Below are positions 5,633 through 5,898 of a stretch of 5,898 bases of DNA, in pieces. Positions within the stretch are counted from its first letter, which is position 1; each line of letters opens with the position of its first letter. The stretch is from positions 1 through 5,898 of the forward strand of contig JAISRV010000367.1 in assembly GCA_031273445.1 (NCBI GenBank), written 5' to 3'. This stretch comes from Candidatus Adiutrix sp. GTDB taxonomy: Bacteria > Desulfobacterota > Desulfarculia > Adiutricales > Adiutricaceae. Made by a program: the position numbers and the translations under genes. The notes under the pieces are model-generated. The model searched no databases and was not told the origin of the DNA. It saw nothing but the letters and a program-made list of their open reading frames with translations.

Positions 5633-5898
5633 TATCTGCCCTCCTTCAACGCCTTGACCACATAGTCGGGGGTTTCCAGCGCATCCATCGGATCGTAGCC
5701 CAAACCGTAGCCCAGCCGGACGACGCCGCACATTTCGCCCAAAGTCATGCCCTCCTTGACCGCCTCAATGACCGCTGCGGAAATATTGACGCCGTCTTTA
5801 GCGTCTTGATGCAGTTTGGCCAGACGGGGGCCCAACTTGGAATAGTCTCGGCTATTTTTGAAGGCGATGACTTCCTCCACCCGCCGCTGGCGCATTTC
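5632..5898 (-). CDS. Acyl-CoA mutase large (catalytic) subunit, C-terminal 88 residues only
   Basis: The frame enters from the right edge without a start (Glu codon at 5896-5898) and ends at TAA 5632-5634. The visible part matches the end of the methylmalonyl-CoA mutase large-chain domain: R-x-x-R near the beginning, alternating charged helices, then NISAAVIEAVKEGMTLGEMCGVVR, which corresponds to the N-L-M-P-x-I-x-E-A-V-x-x-x-x-T-x-G-E-I family block (described, not aligned). A further stretch ending in DALETPDYVVKALKEGR extends past the usual G-x-Y end. The TIM-barrel substrate domain and its specificity residues lie outside the window. The gene overlaps the small subunit by one base, and its last codons contain that gene's ribosome-binding site, so the two subunits should be made in coupled fashion. 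Confidence 0.85.
   Translation of the reverse strand, partial: EMRQRRVEEVIAFKNSRDYSKLGPRLAKLHQDAKDGVNISAAVIEAVKEGMTLGEMCGVVRLGYGLGYDPMDALETPDYVVKALKEGR
5640..5646 (-). promoter_or_regulatory. Ribosome-binding site of the mutase small subunit
   Basis: AAGGAGG on the minus strand, seven bases before ATG 5632, lies within the last codons of the large-subunit gene. Its strength and position decide the small-subunit start and rule out the longer reading from 5731. Confidence 0.85.

Noticed and set aside
5234..5731. Longer start for the cobalamin-binding subunit at 5731
   Set aside because: The extra 33 residues overlap the large-subunit gene in another frame and resemble no family N-terminus; AAGGAGG and the TAATG overlap support ATG 5632.
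5632..5895. ATG at 5895 as the start of a small 87-residue gene
   Set aside because: The frame continues open to the window edge, and the residues match the C-terminus of a mutase large subunit, so this Met is internal.

Overview
All seven protein genes lie on the minus strand, so the window is read from right to left. It holds the end of an adenosylcobalamin-dependent acyl-CoA mutase operon and the genes after it. In order of transcription these are: the C-terminal end of the mutase large (catalytic) subunit (5632-5898, cut by the right edge); a separate 132-residue cobalamin-binding small subunit (5234-5632); a 254-bp gap rich in inverted and direct repeats; a MeaB/ArgK-type GTPase chaperone (4047-4979); a thiolase (2862-4034); a CoA-transferase of the 4-hydroxybutyrate/acetyl-CoA hydrolase family (1524-2819); a CobO-type corrinoid adenosyltransferase (927-1520); and, after a 95-bp gap, a DHH-family phosphoesterase cut by the left edge (1-831).

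The genes make biochemical sense together. The CoA-transferase would activate a short-chain acid with acetyl-CoA. The mutase would rearrange its carbon skeleton. MeaB would load and protect the cofactor, CobO would make it, and the thiolase would cleave a 3-ketoacyl-CoA product to acetyl-CoA. No epimerase or carboxylase of the methylmalonyl-CoA pathway is visible. The split large/small subunit layout is the one known for isobutyryl-CoA mutase and 2-hydroxyisobutyryl-CoA mutase as well as archaeal-type methylmalonyl-CoA mutase. My working inference is a catabolic C4 or branched-acid module; the residues that decide substrate lie outside the window.

The organism is probably a GC-moderate strict anaerobe. 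The CoA-transferase closely resembles AbfT of anaerobes, and operons of this kind are familiar from sulfate-reducing or syntrophic Desulfobacterota. This assignment rests on gene content and remembered family resemblance, not on a search.

Non-coding structure is concentrated in two places. One is the gap between the small subunit and meaB: a perfect 12-bp hairpin, a 63-nt imperfect hairpin, and a duplication across the small-subunit stop codon. The other is the N-terminal region of the DHH gene, where an 18-bp perfect palindrome and an intrinsic-terminator-like hairpin plus T-tract on the opposite strand lie inside coding sequence. A smaller hairpin sits between cobO and the DHH gene. No RNA genes, CRISPR arrays, insertion sequences or transposases were seen.
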